Of a DNA stretch of 64,000 bases, positions 36,792 through 46,960 are shown in pieces (the first letter of the stretch is position 1; every line of letters starts with the position of its first letter). The notes beneath the pieces are model-generated. The model did not search any database. It was not told where the DNA came from and worked only from the letters and a program-made list of their open reading frames with translations. The position numbers and the translations under genes were made by a program. The DNA comes from Gracilaria vermiculophylla. Lineage: Eukaryota; Rhodophyta; Florideophyceae; Gracilariales; Gracilariaceae. The stretch covers positions 2,145,826 to 2,209,825 of the forward strand of contig JAHNZQ020003147.1 in NCBI GenBank assembly GCA_019155205.2, read 5' to 3'.

Positions 36792-37958
36792 ATGGCTCCA
36801 AAATGGGTTTCTGCTTCGTACGCAGCCCTTGCGTCTCTGACATTTGCTCCGGTAGTCGTTCCCGTGCCCATCGCTGCGCAGATGATGGGGCTGTCTACCG
36901 TCATAATCATCATTTCATCCTACAATGCAGCAGAGCGTGAACGTAAACGGCGTCGAGAAGGAGACACTGACCCCCGTGATGTCATCGGCAGAGATCAGGC
37001 CATGCGGTTCCCTCTGGTTGCATCCGTTGCCCTGTTTGGAATGTTTCTAGCATTCAAGTACCTACCCAAGGAGTGGGTTTCATTCCTATTAACCCTGTAC
37101 GGCATTACATTTGGAGCACTTGCATTCGCCGGAGTTGTAAGTTCTTTCATTGAACCCCTCGAGCAGCTTCCTGCTGTTTTCAAGAAGCAATTCGGTCACA
37201 AAGATTACGCCATGCTCTCCTTGTGCGACGTCTTTGGGATGGTGTGCGCCGCTCCAATTGCAGTGTGGTACTATAAGAGCAGAATGTGGCTGCCAAACAA
37301 TATTCTTGCTGTTTCTCTAGCTCTGGCAGCCATTGACATGCTTGCCATACCAGACTTTAAGAGCGCTGCCGTATTATTGCTTGGTCTATTTGTGTATGAC
37401 ATATTCTGGGTTTTCGGCTCAAAGAGTGTTTTTGGTTCCAACGTCATGGTCTCGGTCGCAAAGCAGTTTGAAGGCCCGATCAAACTCATTTTCCCCAAGT
37501 TCCTTGGTGCGGGCGCCAAGGATACGTCGATGCTGGGCCTCGGAGACATTGTCATTCCCGGTTTATTTATCGCGCTGATGCTTCGCTTTGATATCAGGCA
37601 TTGCAATCTATCACATTCAATTCCTACGCGTTTACCGTACTTTTTCGGTGCTGTGGTGGCTTACATTGCAGGGCTGATTGCAACCTATATGGCATTGACA
37701 ATGTTTCAAGCAGCTCAGCCCGCTCTGCTTTATCTGGTCCCCGCTTGCCTTCTCACTGCATTGGGTATGTCAGCTTTCAAAAGAGAAGCAAGAGAGTTAA
37801 TCACGTACACAGAGGAGGAGGATGAAAAAAGTACGGCGAAACAGGGCGTCGATTTGGATACCAAAGATCCTGCAATTGACGTTGCGAATAGTGCTGGAAC
37901 CGAATCATCGACTTTATCAACAATGACGGAGAACGTGGAGTCAAAGAAGGACCAATGA
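36792..37958 (+). CDS. Signal peptide peptidase-type intramembrane aspartyl protease
   Basis: 388 aa with about nine hydrophobic segments. The catalytic pair is clear: 'FVYDIFWVF' (Tyr202-Asp203) and 'LGLGDIVIPG' (Gly-x-Gly-Asp, Asp252), plus the 'QPALLYLVP' PAL motif (310-312). The C-terminal ~60 residues are acidic and hydrophilic, facing the cytosol in this family. SPP cuts signal-peptide remnants and some tail-anchored proteins inside the ER membrane. No N-terminal protease-associated domain is present, so it is the SPP (HM13) rather than the SPPL2 kind. The start ATG at 36792 fits the family N-terminus. Intronless. Confidence 0.95.
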   Translation: MAPKWVSASYAALASLTFAPVVVPVPIAAQMMGLSTVIIIISSYNAAERERKRRREGDTDPRDVIGRDQAMRFPLVASVALFGMFLAFKYLPKEWVSFLLTLYGITFGALAFAGVVSSFIEPLEQLPAVFKKQFGHKDYAMLSLCDVFGMVCAAPIAVWYYKSRMWLPNNILAVSLALAAIDMLAIPDFKSAAVLLLGLFVYDIFWVFGSKSVFGSNVMVSVAKQFEGPIKLIFPKFLGAGAKDTSMLGLGDIVIPGLFIALMLRFDIRHCNLSHSIPTRLPYFFGAVVAYIAGLIATYMALTMFQAAQPALLYLVPACLLTALGMSAFKREARELITYTEEEDEKSTAKQGVDLDTKDPAIDVANSAGTESSTLSTMTENVESKKDQ

Positions 37959-38097
37959 TGGACTCCAAATGTTGTAAACGCTTTTGTCCACGTCTGCGCG
38001 CTATTAACTGCAATCCATTGACGCATGCTGTCCGTAAAAAAAACCACACATGCAGTACGTGGTAGGAACTCTTTTTTTGTTCGCAAGGAAAATGCTC

Positions 38098-39027
38098 TCA
38101 CGTAGGTGGTGGTTGCTGAGGGGGTGGCGGCAGTGCCGTTCCCGCGACGTTGCTGCTTTGCCTGGTGGGTTGTTGTACTTTGCCGGATGCCGCTGCCGGT
38201 TGGTTCCATGAAGTCGGCGGTGGAGTCGTTTGGGTTGCAAGCCTGACAGGTGGTGCGTTCGTCTGCATTTGTATTGTTTGGGGCGGCTTTTGTAAGTTTG
38301 GTACAGAACTGGGCGGCTTTGCCAGAGGCAAAGGCTGAACAGAACTAGGCGGATTAACTGCAGGCATAGGGGCAGCAGAACTTTGCTGGAGCGAACGATT
38401 AAGAGATGGTGCGCCAGCAGTGGGAGATGCCTTAGCCGGTGATCCCAACGTTTTGACTGGACTGCTCGTGTTTTTGGAGGTGATCGCCGCCGTGGGGTTG
38501 ATAGTTCCAGAGGTTGAGCTTTTGTTGAGCATTTTTGGTGGCTCAGTATTAGGTCTTTGAGTTGGACTTAAACGTTGTCGCTTGCTCGGACTTGCTTCTA
38601 AATTGTGCGTAGGGCTGTTCCTTTTCATTGGCGACTTTGGATTCTTTTCAAAGACATAATCATAGTTTTGCCCCGTCAGTTGGTACTCAGGGTTAGGTAG
38701 CGAAAGGCCTGCCTTTTGGTCCACTTGCGGTAAAGGCACACTATTTCTCTCGGCAGCTATGCGCATCGTCACCTCTCTCGGCGGCGGTTGAAGAAAGCTG
38801 TGTGAGCACGTCGACTTGATTGCCAACTTGATGTCCTCTGCATCGATCTGTTGCTTGAAGGTGTGTTCACAAACGTTTCTTGCATCAAGCAGCACCCCAG
38901 AAACGTAACGATAAAGGAGTTCAAGAAGTTGATTAACCACTCGGGGGTCATATTGATCCACTCCCATAGCGCGAAGAATGGCTTCTATAATGCGCGCATC
39001 ACGCGGTTTCCCTGATGGAGTTTCCAT
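38098..39027 (-). CDS. TAF9-like TFIID/SAGA histone-fold subunit
   Basis: 309 aa from the ATG at 39025-39027 ('METPSGKPRDARIIEAIL'). The histone fold covers residues ~8-95: 'ILRAMGVDQYDPRVVNQLLE' then 'LYRYVSGVLLDARNVCEH' and 'IDAEDIKLAIKS', followed by the TAF9 conserved 'REVTMRIAAERNSVPLPQVD' and 'GLSLPNPEYQLTGQNYDYVF'. TAF9 pairs with TAF6 in TFIID and SAGA. The C-terminal ~170 residues are a Pro/Ser/Lys-rich disordered tail, long for the family. A 57-bp imperfect duplication starts 9 bp upstream of the ATG. Confidence 0.93.
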   Translation of the reverse strand: METPSGKPRDARIIEAILRAMGVDQYDPRVVNQLLELLYRYVSGVLLDARNVCEHTFKQQIDAEDIKLAIKSTCSHSFLQPPPREVTMRIAAERNSVPLPQVDQKAGLSLPNPEYQLTGQNYDYVFEKNPKSPMKRNSPTHNLEASPSKRQRLSPTQRPNTEPPKMLNKSSTSGTINPTAAITSKNTSSPVKTLGSPAKASPTAGAPSLNRSLQQSSAAPMPAVNPPSSVQPLPLAKPPSSVPNLQKPPQTIQMQTNAPPVRLATQTTPPPTSWNQPAAASGKVQQPTRQSSNVAGTALPPPPQQPPPT

Positions 39028-39035
39028 TCGCGTTT

Positions 39036-39164
39036 CGAGAAGATTGAGATGACCTCTGCCTGAACGCAAAAGACTCGCCAAGAAACGCTCTTAATCCTAA
39101 GCGCGTGCGAGACGATTGAGACGCACTCTGCTTGAACGCGAAAGCCTCGCCAAGAAACGCTCTT
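39036..39164. repeat. 57-bp imperfect tandem duplication in the TAF9 upstream region
   Basis: Copies at 39036-39092 and 39108-39164, offset 72 bp, with about 50 of 57 bases identical. Both end CTCGCCAAGAAACGCTCTT. The proximal copy lies directly before the TAF9 ATG. Confidence 0.85.
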
Positions 39165-39760
39165 GTTTCAAGGAAAGAGAGTGGAGTGAAGGGTCGCCTG
39201 TAGGGTGCCTCGTTTCGACACGGGTGAGAAACGTATGTTCTTGCGTTGCTTGTGAGCCAACTGTCCGCGGAAAGCGCCTGCCGGATACCGCGACATTGTA
39301 CCCATAGATGGAGTCATTCCCTCGGTACCACCCTATTTTTGCCCTATTGGGACTATCGGACAGTTGTAGATGGTCACGCATCCAAGTGTGAAAGGGCTAC
39401 CCAAGGATACCCATGGGTTACCGCCGTGCCTTGAGCTGCGAGGGATGCGTATAATTCGCTTTATTTGATATGGAGCTTGCAATGAAAATGTTTCCATCAC
39501 CCTTTCCATTCGAGTAAACATGGTGTTCAAAGAGTGCTGATTGGGTCGCACAAAATGTGGCCAAATAAGAACAAATCATCAAAAATATCCACTTCAAAGC
39601 GCTAGATTATCAAACAAGAAGCTTGAAAATAAGCCAATCTGCTTGGACCCTCCTCAAAACTGTTTTGAACCTTTGCAGGACCAAAACGACATAGGAACAA
39701 GGTACGTAATCCCGACCTGAGGCTTTCCCTTTCACCTGCAGGTCGAGGTAACGGCTGAGA
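39165..39760. other. Intergenic, divergent TAF9 / NSE2-like
   Basis: About 600 bp without a gene. A plausible shared upstream region. Confidence 0.35.
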
Positions 39761-40569
39761 ATGGACCTTGGCAAGCTGTTTCACAATTCCAGGGGGAGAT
39801 GGAATACAGTGGAGGAGTACTGTGGTTTCGCAAGCGCTGCCTTGATTCAGGTGGCGACATCCGTCACTTCAAATGAAGAAACTCCCACGACTGAGCGTGT
39901 CAAGAAGGTGCGTCACCAAGAGATTGAAAACGCTTTCGAGGTCCATGTCTAACCGTTCATAAGAAATTTTTACCATAGCTTCAGAGTTTGAAGAAGTGCG
40001 GTGAGCGCATAGCCAAGCTCAACGTGAAGAGCAAGTGCAGAGGAACAATCGCGAAAGATCTCTTTGATGCGTCTAGGGATGAAACTTTAGAACCCATGAA
40101 AATAAGAGACATTTATCAACGGGGTATGACTACGGAAAGGAGGCAAGTAGCAAAAGCATCAGCTTCAAAGGATCAAGAATTGAGGAATATAGAAAAGATG
40201 ATACAAAAGATTACAGGAGCCTCGGATAATGAGATTGAAGAGGACATAACGACTCAACAAGCCCCTTCACTCTGTCCAATTCTAAAATGTGCCTTGGAGA
40301 ACCCCATGAAGAATTCCTTGTGCGGTCATGTTTACTCTCTTAACGGCGCTATTCACTTATTAATGCAGGCAAACGCCCCCAGCGACAGAGCTATCCCAAC
40401 GACTCTCATTGAAGTCCCTGGTCATTTTGTAGCCAGATGCCCGCAGTTTGGATGTAACAAGCTACTTAAACCTTCAACGCTAAAACGGGATTTCGCGACC
40501 GAATTGACTCAACGGCAGCAGCAAGCTTCAACGCAGGACCCAGAGAGCATGGAAATAGAGGAGATTTGA
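39761..40569 (+). CDS. NSE2/MMS21-like SUMO E3 ligase (two exons)
   Basis: Exons 39761-39940 and 39985-40569, with a 44-nt intron. Spliced length is 254 aa. The C-terminal SP-RING (zf-MIZ type) is 'CPILKCALENPMKNSLCGHV' with Cys, Cys and His ligands, then 'CPQFGCNKLL' about 50 residues later, the NSE2 spacing. The N-terminal part is helical with many Lys/Glu, as expected for the arm that binds SMC5. NSE2 is the SUMO ligase of the SMC5/6 complex in DNA repair. The C-terminus is a short acidic tail. The donor GTCCAT is weak, so the exact junction is less sure than the family. Confidence 0.85.
39941..39984 (+). other. Very short intron in the NSE2-like gene
   Basis: 44 nt, GTCCAT...CAG with CTAAC branch-like motif. 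It removes an in-frame TAA and joins two frames in phase 0. The weak donor leaves some doubt. Confidence 0.6.
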
Positions 40570-40673
40570 GACTTCGGAATCTGTTCCGCATGAATTCACG
40601 TGGAAGGTGAGCTCCATTCATCTCCATGTGAAATTAATCGGAATCATGGACTGGACAACACTTCGAGGAAGTC

Positions 40674-41301
40674 TTAAGGCTTCGTCAGCCCGATGCGATC
40701 CGTCCAGCTGTGTTGCTCTTTTCGGGATTTTGCCATTGCTTTCGCACGCGAAGGGGGCGGTGGTGGAATCTCATCCGCTCCGTTCCCGGGGTTGTCTGGA
40801 TCCGGGAGAGGAGCATGTGGTTGTACCGCTGACTCATCATAATCTTTTGGAAGCCTTGTCTTCCAATCTCCGATAAAAGTTCGCAGTTCATCGGCAAGGC
40901 GAGAGTCAGGCACTGCGAGTATCCGCTGTGCATACAACGGACCTGCAGATATGCCACCAATGTATGCCCCCATGAGAGAAAAAAATGGAACTCCGCCATA
41001 TTTCATGTATCCAGGCAGCGGACGATTCCCTTTTCTTACTAGTCATAAGAATGTGAACAATCGAACGACAGATACAGATTTGAAAAAAAACATGAGCTTC
41101 AGTCAGTATTACATCTTACAAACCGGAAACTATTAAGGGACGCGTACCACTTGATATAACAGCCGCGGCAGTCAAAACAACACCTACCCCGATTCCTGCC
41201 CGAGTGGCAGCAATGTTTATTATATCAGACACTGCATCCTTCTCGGGATCTGTGAGGTCATTCCAACTGAATCGTCGAAATACATCTCTGCGGGATACCA
41301 T
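40674..41301 (-). CDS. Small membrane protein, OCIA-like (two exons)
   Basis: Exons 41301-41148 and 41038-40674, with a 109-nt intron (GTACGC...TAG). Spliced length is 172 aa from 'MVSRRDVFRRFSWNDLTDPE'. Two hydrophobic segments follow ('GIGVGVVLTAAAVIS' and 'KYGGVPFFSLMGAYIGGISA'), then a Pro-rich hydrophilic tail. The second segment, with 'KYG.VP...GAYIGG', recalls OCIA-domain proteins of mitochondria, but the similarity is weak and remembered, not tested. The splice junction makes 'AAVISSVRKGNRPLPGYMKY', which reads smoothly. Coding is supported by both frames stopping right at the splice sites. Function unknown. Confidence 0.5.
41039..41147 (-). other. Intron in the OCIA-like gene
   Basis: 109 nt, GTACGC...CTAG. 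Phases are compatible (1/2). Supported only by frame logic. Confidence 0.55.
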
Positions 41302-41462
41302 CGAAGGAACGTGTGTTGTGTTATTCAATACTGGTCGTTACCTCCACGTCAATTAGTGAGTATCCCCATATCTTCGCTACCACCTACAGTAGGTAAAACT
41401 GTCTCATAGAATATAAAGAACCTTTTTGTCAACGTGTGTAGTTTGGACATGTGTTCCTTACA

Positions 41463-42250
41463 TACAGACTGTTTCAAAAACATACGACATGCTGTGAAAT
41501 ATCAAAAAACTACCAAATGTACACTGTACGCCTCCGAAAATAGGTTTCAGGAAAAAGGAAAGTCAAAAAACCGTTTCAAAAACATATGATCATCAATAAC
41601 AAATCTTTATTGCGCGACGCTTATTAGTTTATTTTGCATCCTTTTTGCTGTATAACGCTAATACAACGTTTTGGCATCCAATTGATGTACTTTTCTACAA
41701 TTGAAACAGTTATAGATTTCCAGCAGTTTTTAGTACAGTTTTTGAGTTCCAAAACTATCTGAAATTGCCTTCCATGCGCATAAACCATCCTCGCCAGCAG
41801 TCCCCATACGTTTTCAATTGGGTCCAAATCTGGTGAGCGCGCCGGCCACTGTAAAACAGATACCTTAGACTCCTGTAGCCAATTTTTTATTTAAGATAAA
41901 GTGTGTGCAAGCGCATTATCCTGCTGAAAAATGAAATTTTTTTTCATGAACACATACACAAACGGTGGAAAATAATTACACAAAACTTCTCGATATTTTT
42001 CCGCATTTAGTTTTGTTTCAATAAAGGCAATTTGCGTTAGACTTTTTTTAGAAATGCCCCCTCAAAGCATTACAAAGTCTCCATCTGAATACCTGGTATA
42101 AAACTCATGACGTTACTTACAAAGATCGTGCCAATAAAATTTGTAGCAATCTGGTCCGTCCAAATTGATCTTTTTTTCATCAGTAAAAACAACATTCCCC
42201 AATTCTTTTTTCTAGTAGGCTTTTACCGTCACACCAGGCAACTCTCTTCT
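41463..42250 (-). mobile_element. Tc1/mariner transposon relic
   Basis: On the minus strand the family order of a Tc1-type transposase is readable in fragments: '[21 protein letters not shown]' (about 42200), 'GGISKKSLTQIAF', 'FQQDNALAHT' and 'LQWPARSPDLDPIENVWG' (about 41850-41810), then a C-terminal part with 'MPKRCISVIQQKG' ending at 41624. Stops and shifts interrupt it. Downstream, GTTTCAAAAACATA occurs twice (41470-41483 and 41573-41586) in the same direction, like the inner and outer repeats of IR/DR-type Tc1 ends. The right-hand terminus was not found. Confidence 0.85.
41624..42230 (-). pseudogene. Tc1-type transposase pseudogene (D,D,E)
   Basis: Of the three catalytic acids, D ('TDEK' region), D ('QQDNA') and E ('DPIENVWG') are still recognisable, but the reading frame is broken by an in-frame TAA near 41893, among others. 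AT-rich compared with the gene block. Confidence 0.8.
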
Positions 42251-42908
42251 GCTAGTGATGGTCTTGGAAAAAGAAAGTTTTTTTCATTGTTTTATAATTA
42301 AATAAATTTATGATGTTTATCTGTCTCCATAAAATTGATTTAGAAACGTACAGATCGAGATTTATTCCAATGTTTTTTTACAATACTTTTGCTTTGCACA
42401 ACTTTCTTTTAGTTTCTCTTTTATCTGCTGAGCTGAGCTTCAAACTATTATAGACCTATACAGCTCACATTCAGACAGACACAACTCATACATGATATAC
42501 AAAAATCCGAACAGATGTATTCAGTTCCTGAAAATCTTTTTAGCTTTTTATATCAATTCTAAGCATCTTTAGTACACTGACCAGCATACAACGAACCATT
42601 TTGTAAGCCCAAAAAGCTAGACAGTTCTAGTGAGGACAGAGTAGCTAAACCTTGAATACAAGACCACATTGTGAGTAACGTAAAAGCGACAGCACTGAAA
42701 AGGTTAAAACCACAAAATTGAGGATAGATATACGGCTATCGCACAGTTGACATGAATGCAGCATTTGGAGGTCAGTGAGGCGTGTTGGTATAGTTGGCTA
42801 ACGTGCTGGTCGATTGAAAACTCTGCAGCGGCTTAGAGCTTGCCCAACAGTGCTTAGCTTTACTTAGAAGTGAGAAAGGAGCTCAAGCACCTTTTTCAGC
42901 ACAGCGCG
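42251..42908. other. AT-rich intergenic tract
   Basis: No gene. A stretch at about 42780-42830 faintly resembles a tRNA-derived promoter A-box but lacks a matching B-box. Confidence 0.35.
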
Positions 42909-43460
42909 TGTAGTACCGTCACTTCTCCTTTCGAAGTAGTAGCGCACAACATCCGTTAGGTCTTTTGTTGACTCTAGAGGCACGAGTTTCTAAAGGTGCT
43001 CTCCGGTAATCGCTGCCTCGAGCTTGGGGAATTCCAAAAGGGGATCCGCAAACATCAAGCAGAGAGGGAGGTTCCCTGAGCGGACAATGCTCCTACAGGC
43101 GCTGCTACGAGGCGACCTGGGGATCGGTGGCTTAGAAACCCTAGGAAGATCGACGGAAGTCTCCAACCGGAAAAAACGATGAAGATACAAGGGTGCTTGG
43201 TTTACTCTCCCAGAGGTGTAGCTCGACCGGCAGGTTAAGTACCTCCTCGGGAGCATGCCTCGGCAGGTCTCACTACTTTAGTAATTAATAGCACAAATTA
43301 ACTAAAATAAATCTAATTTCTACCGTTCCTCAAAGGTACTGTAGCGCACGTGGGCCGAGCTATGCACCGCGTGGCTCAGTTAATAAAATACGAGCCCTGC
43401 TTAGGAATATCCCGTCGGAAAGCCACACCAGAATATTACCTTAGGATATATTGTACTACA
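42909..43460 (-). repeat. Solo LTR copy 3 (reverse orientation)
   Basis: 552 bp. Reverse-complemented, it begins TGTAGTACA (43460 leftward) and ends at 42909 with ...GTACTACA, matching LTR copies 1 and 2 along its length. Unlike them it has no matching 5-bp duplication (GCGCG left, CACCC right), so it is older, or was made by recombination between elements. Confidence 0.85.
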
Positions 43461-44062
43461 CACCCCCTTTCCTGAATTGCACCACGTCCTCGAGGTGCAT
43501 TTTTCCATAGCTCGGTCTTTCAGTGGCTTCTATCCGTGCTGATATCGGAGCAGCCTCCCACAATGTGACAACTTTTCTCTTTCGGACGTTCCTCTGCATT
43601 TCCCCATTCCCGCACGTCGTACCAACCGCGAGCTCGTGCGTTTTCGATAGGGCGGTTCCGCGCCCTTACTTCTTCTCGACTCATTCTCGTCACTCCTTCT
43701 CGGCACAACCTTCTGGTGCTGGAGCGCCCGGCATTCCGATTTCTTCGAGGATCCCTTTTGGGAAACACCCGCGCAGTCGCGCCCGCTCGTCCATCCTCAC
43801 TGGAGACAACACACCTATAATTTTCGCTTCTGCCCTGCCGTCGTCCTCCGTCTGCTATGAACTCTGTCCTGGCCATGCTGCTCCATACTTCGCCTATATG
43901 CCGTCGTCCGTTCTCTCCCCGTAGTCAACAATGGCGTTTTGACGCGGCTCCCTCCACGTCGAGCATATAACCGCGGACCGCGTCCCTGGTGGCGTCCCGT
44001 CAATTTCCTCAGGTGCTACGACACATTAAGCCGCAATTCTTCTAATCACTTACACCTTCAGA
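43461..44062. other. Leader region of a broken ORF block
   Basis: Frames of 133 (plus 43523-43924) and 118 codons (minus 43520-43876) overlap here; neither shows known motifs. Composition changes from AT-rich to about even GC. Confidence 0.3.
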
Positions 44063-45482
44063 ATGACTTCTCCAGCTCAGGCGCTTACATCTCTGTCCGA
44101 TCCTGAGGTATAGCACAACTCTACCGGTGCGCGCTTCCGAGTAGAGGAACACTTCGACCATTGTGCCACGCGGGTCTTCATGACCTTCCGTGACAGGTGT
44201 GTCAGTCTCCCGTGCCCCGTGGAAGACTACATTCACCATTTCGGAACGTACCTTCAGGAGATGAGATTCCGCGAGTTACCGGAGGTTGCTTGGAACGACC
44301 AGAAGCGGAACTGGGTGGACGCGTTTTGCGCTCACTGGCTCCATACTCCGGCGCACGGTGACAACGCTCCGACCACGGTGGGGCACTGCGACGCTTCTTA
44401 CCTCTGGTGTGCCGAAGAGCGTGAGATCCAAACCCGGCTTCAACAAATCCTCCACAGGGAAAGTTCACAGCAACGAGCGGGGCGGCCCGGAAGCATTGCT
44501 GATGGACGATCTGCCCTTGCGTTGTTGCTCTTCGATCCTCTTTTACGATGGCCTCCATCGGCTCAACCGCAAGCGACGGGGGACGCACCTTGCGGATCAG
44601 ACACAAGTGCGGAACGCCTTTGGATACTTCTACGGTTTGCACAACACGGAATTCCATGACATGCCTTCCAGGCAACGTCCAAAGTAATACCTCAAGCTGA
44701 ACGACTCCTGGAGAGACAATTGGGTATCCCCGTTCCTCTCTGTGGCAACACTCGTTACCTTCGCCCATCACACCTCGGATTTTCTACATCTTAATGACTC
44801 TTTAAGGCGTTTCGTCATGTTGATTGCCTCGACGGAGTTCGCGGTCGGCACCCTAATGGCTTATCTCCAAGCAGCGGACGAAAGCGTCTTTTCCTATACT
44901 CGGTGCCGCGTCGGTCGCCTTTACTGCGATTCTTCATATCAGCCAACCGCCAGACGTCTGCTTCCCTTGTCGGCGTCGATTATCCAGGTCCTGCGCTCCT
45001 TTGACATTCATAATATGGTCAAGGGCACCGCGTGGAGCGAATGCGAGGCGGAGACGCTGCTGGAATGCAACCTTCAGGTGGCGTGTAACGATACGCCGGG
45101 CTTTCTTTGGTACGACTATGGCGAACACAAGTTCCACCCCAACTTGATGAGCCCAAATGGAGACAATGACTGGCAAGCCTACCCGTCCGTTCCCCAATTT
45201 GCCCCTGCTCGGATTCCTCGCGTGCCACGGCTTCGTGTCCTCGACTACGATCCCTTGATGGTGGGTCTGACAACTCCTACGCCTCTTCCGTTTCCGACTC
45301 CGTCGCAAAACGAGGCTGCAACTTCTGAGGCCAGGACGCAGCCCCCAGCTTCGGTGCCGGGTCCTTCCATGGTGGTTGCTGCCGTGTCTTCTATGAAAGA
45401 GGATGAGATTACTCCTGTCCCGGCTTCTTCGGCCACGATGGTGCAACCCCGAACGCCGGGTCTCTCTGTGCCGGTTCTTTAG
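44063..45482 (+). pseudogene. Broken unidentified ORF, probably from a mobile element
   Basis: The frame starts at ATG 44063 ('MTSPAQALTSLSDPEV') and stops almost at once with TAG at 44111-44113. It then continues through 'YIHHFGTYLQEMRFRELPEV' and 'DASYLWCAEEREIQTRLQQI'. Near 44460-44480 it shifts to a second frame ('NAFGYFYGLHNTEFHDMP'), meets another stop (about 44685-44687), and runs on to 45482 with a Pro/Ser-rich tail. About 470 residues were once encoded. No family recognised. The location among transposon relics and the multiple breaks suggest a decayed mobile-element protein. Confidence 0.5.
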
Positions 45483-45689
45483 CCTCGCCTGAGAAGCTTT
45501 TCGGTTCCCGTACCTCCATTACCACCGTTGTGGCAAGCGAAGCGGCGGCGCGGGTTGACGCGTAATAATGCCTTTCCAGAGATAAACCGCTCAGAAAGCC
45601 GTCGGGGGACGGCCGCTGCTGCGGGAGACCTTCACGATATCTGGAGCTTTGGCACAGACCTTAAAGGCATGGAAGTATCTATGTCGATT

Positions 45690-46548
45690 GCTACAGTACG
45701 GTAGTCAAAAAAACAAAAGTAAGCTCTGTAGCCTACAAAGCAGCAGAGTATGCCGACGATGAACTCTACGGTCTTTTGAAAACTAATCTGGATTGAGTTG
45801 GTGCTTCTTTCAGCAAGAAAACTCATAAGGTTGATGAGAAGGTTGTACGTAGAACTCTCCTCCTTGATGAACTGATAAAGAACCAGGACAATATACCTGC
45901 GCCCAAGTCTCTTGTCGTGCCTCGTATGCCCATCATTCCCAGTTCCGAGAAAGAGAAATGCGACTTTAATTTCAAGGACATTACTCAAGCATACGTCACA
46001 ACCATGTTTGAACTCTTCGTCAAGGAAAGGACAAACAACGTCAAAGCCCTTGATACTGAGTAAGGGGTCCTTCTCGAAGAAATCATCGAGAAACTGTAGG
46101 AATCACTCAAAGAAGCATACAATGTCGTGAATCAGATAACAAGTACACAAACGCTCACAATTTTCAAACTGTATAAGGACTTTCTCATGACAACTACTGA
46201 TAAAAGCAGGCTTCGGACTGATCTAAAGACCTTCTTTGGAAACCACATCACGAATGACAAGAAGAATGCAGACCTCCTGAATAAATGCGTTGCCGAGGGC
46301 GATGAGGCAGGGGCGCCTGCGGCTGCAAGGGTCGATCGGCTGCGGAAGGAGATGCAGTAGCTCAAGAACTACCTCAAGTCTCTCAGAAAGTCTCAAACCT
46401 CTTTAAGGACTAGCCTTAAAACCAAGGGTGAGGGCAACAAGAAAACGCTTAGGTCCCATAAGCCCGGGGGGAAGACGAAGTTCAAAAGAACTCCAAAGCC
46501 CAGAAACGGAAATCCTGGCGCCGCTGTACAGGATGCCGAGCAAATCTA
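45690..46548 (+). pseudogene. Broken Lys-rich ORF, retroelement-like
   Basis: One frame reads with several stops: 'VDEKVVRRTLLLDELIKNQD', 'CDFNFKDITQAYVTTMFELF' and 'TDLKTFFGNHITNDKKNADL', ending in a very basic tail ('GGKTKFKRTPKPRNGNPG'). Coiled, Lys-rich character with a basic C-terminus is like a nucleic-acid-binding gag protein. Family not identified. Confidence 0.4.
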
Positions 46549-46589
46549 AACAGTTTCAGGCAAAAGAAGCCCCGTTTTTTATGTAAAAG

Positions 46590-46960
46590 GAATTGAATTA
46601 TAACACTCCGCTCGACATTCCAGAGAAGGGAGTTCCTGACAAAGTCAAAAAGGTTCTCTCTCTCGGAGGAGGGATCACCCTGAAAACACCACTACATATC
46701 TGTGTATATGACCCAGTGAGGCAGCTCTACACCCATTTAGAAGACGGGCACGGGAGAGACAATCTTTCAAACAAAATGTGAGTCAAAGAGAAACTTGAGA
46801 AAGACATCACTCGCATGGGATTTGATCGCCCCCCAACCCAATTATGCTTTTAATATGGAAATCAAGGAACGGAAAGACATGGAACTCAAGCTGTCTGTAC
46901 CCAACTCATAAAGTACATACAAATCATCCTTCGGAAAGCAATAGCTATCAATGTCTTGCA
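46590..46960 (+). pseudogene. Possible reverse-transcriptase N-terminal fragment
   Basis: 'PLDIPEKGVPDKVKKVLSLG' followed by 'GGITLKTP' resembles the 'nlS...pL...vLslGl.F.pt' motif that lies before the RT domain in LINE and Penelope-like elements. The stretch is short and soon breaks. Weak evidence. Confidence 0.35.

Noticed and set aside
42781..42835. tRNA gene or tRNA-derived SINE
   Set aside because: Only an A-box-like stretch is seen; no GGTTCGAATC B-box at the right distance and no cloverleaf pairing.
46590..46960. A functional reverse transcriptase
   Set aside because: Only a short N-terminal motif is visible; no YxDD box or other RT core motif follows.
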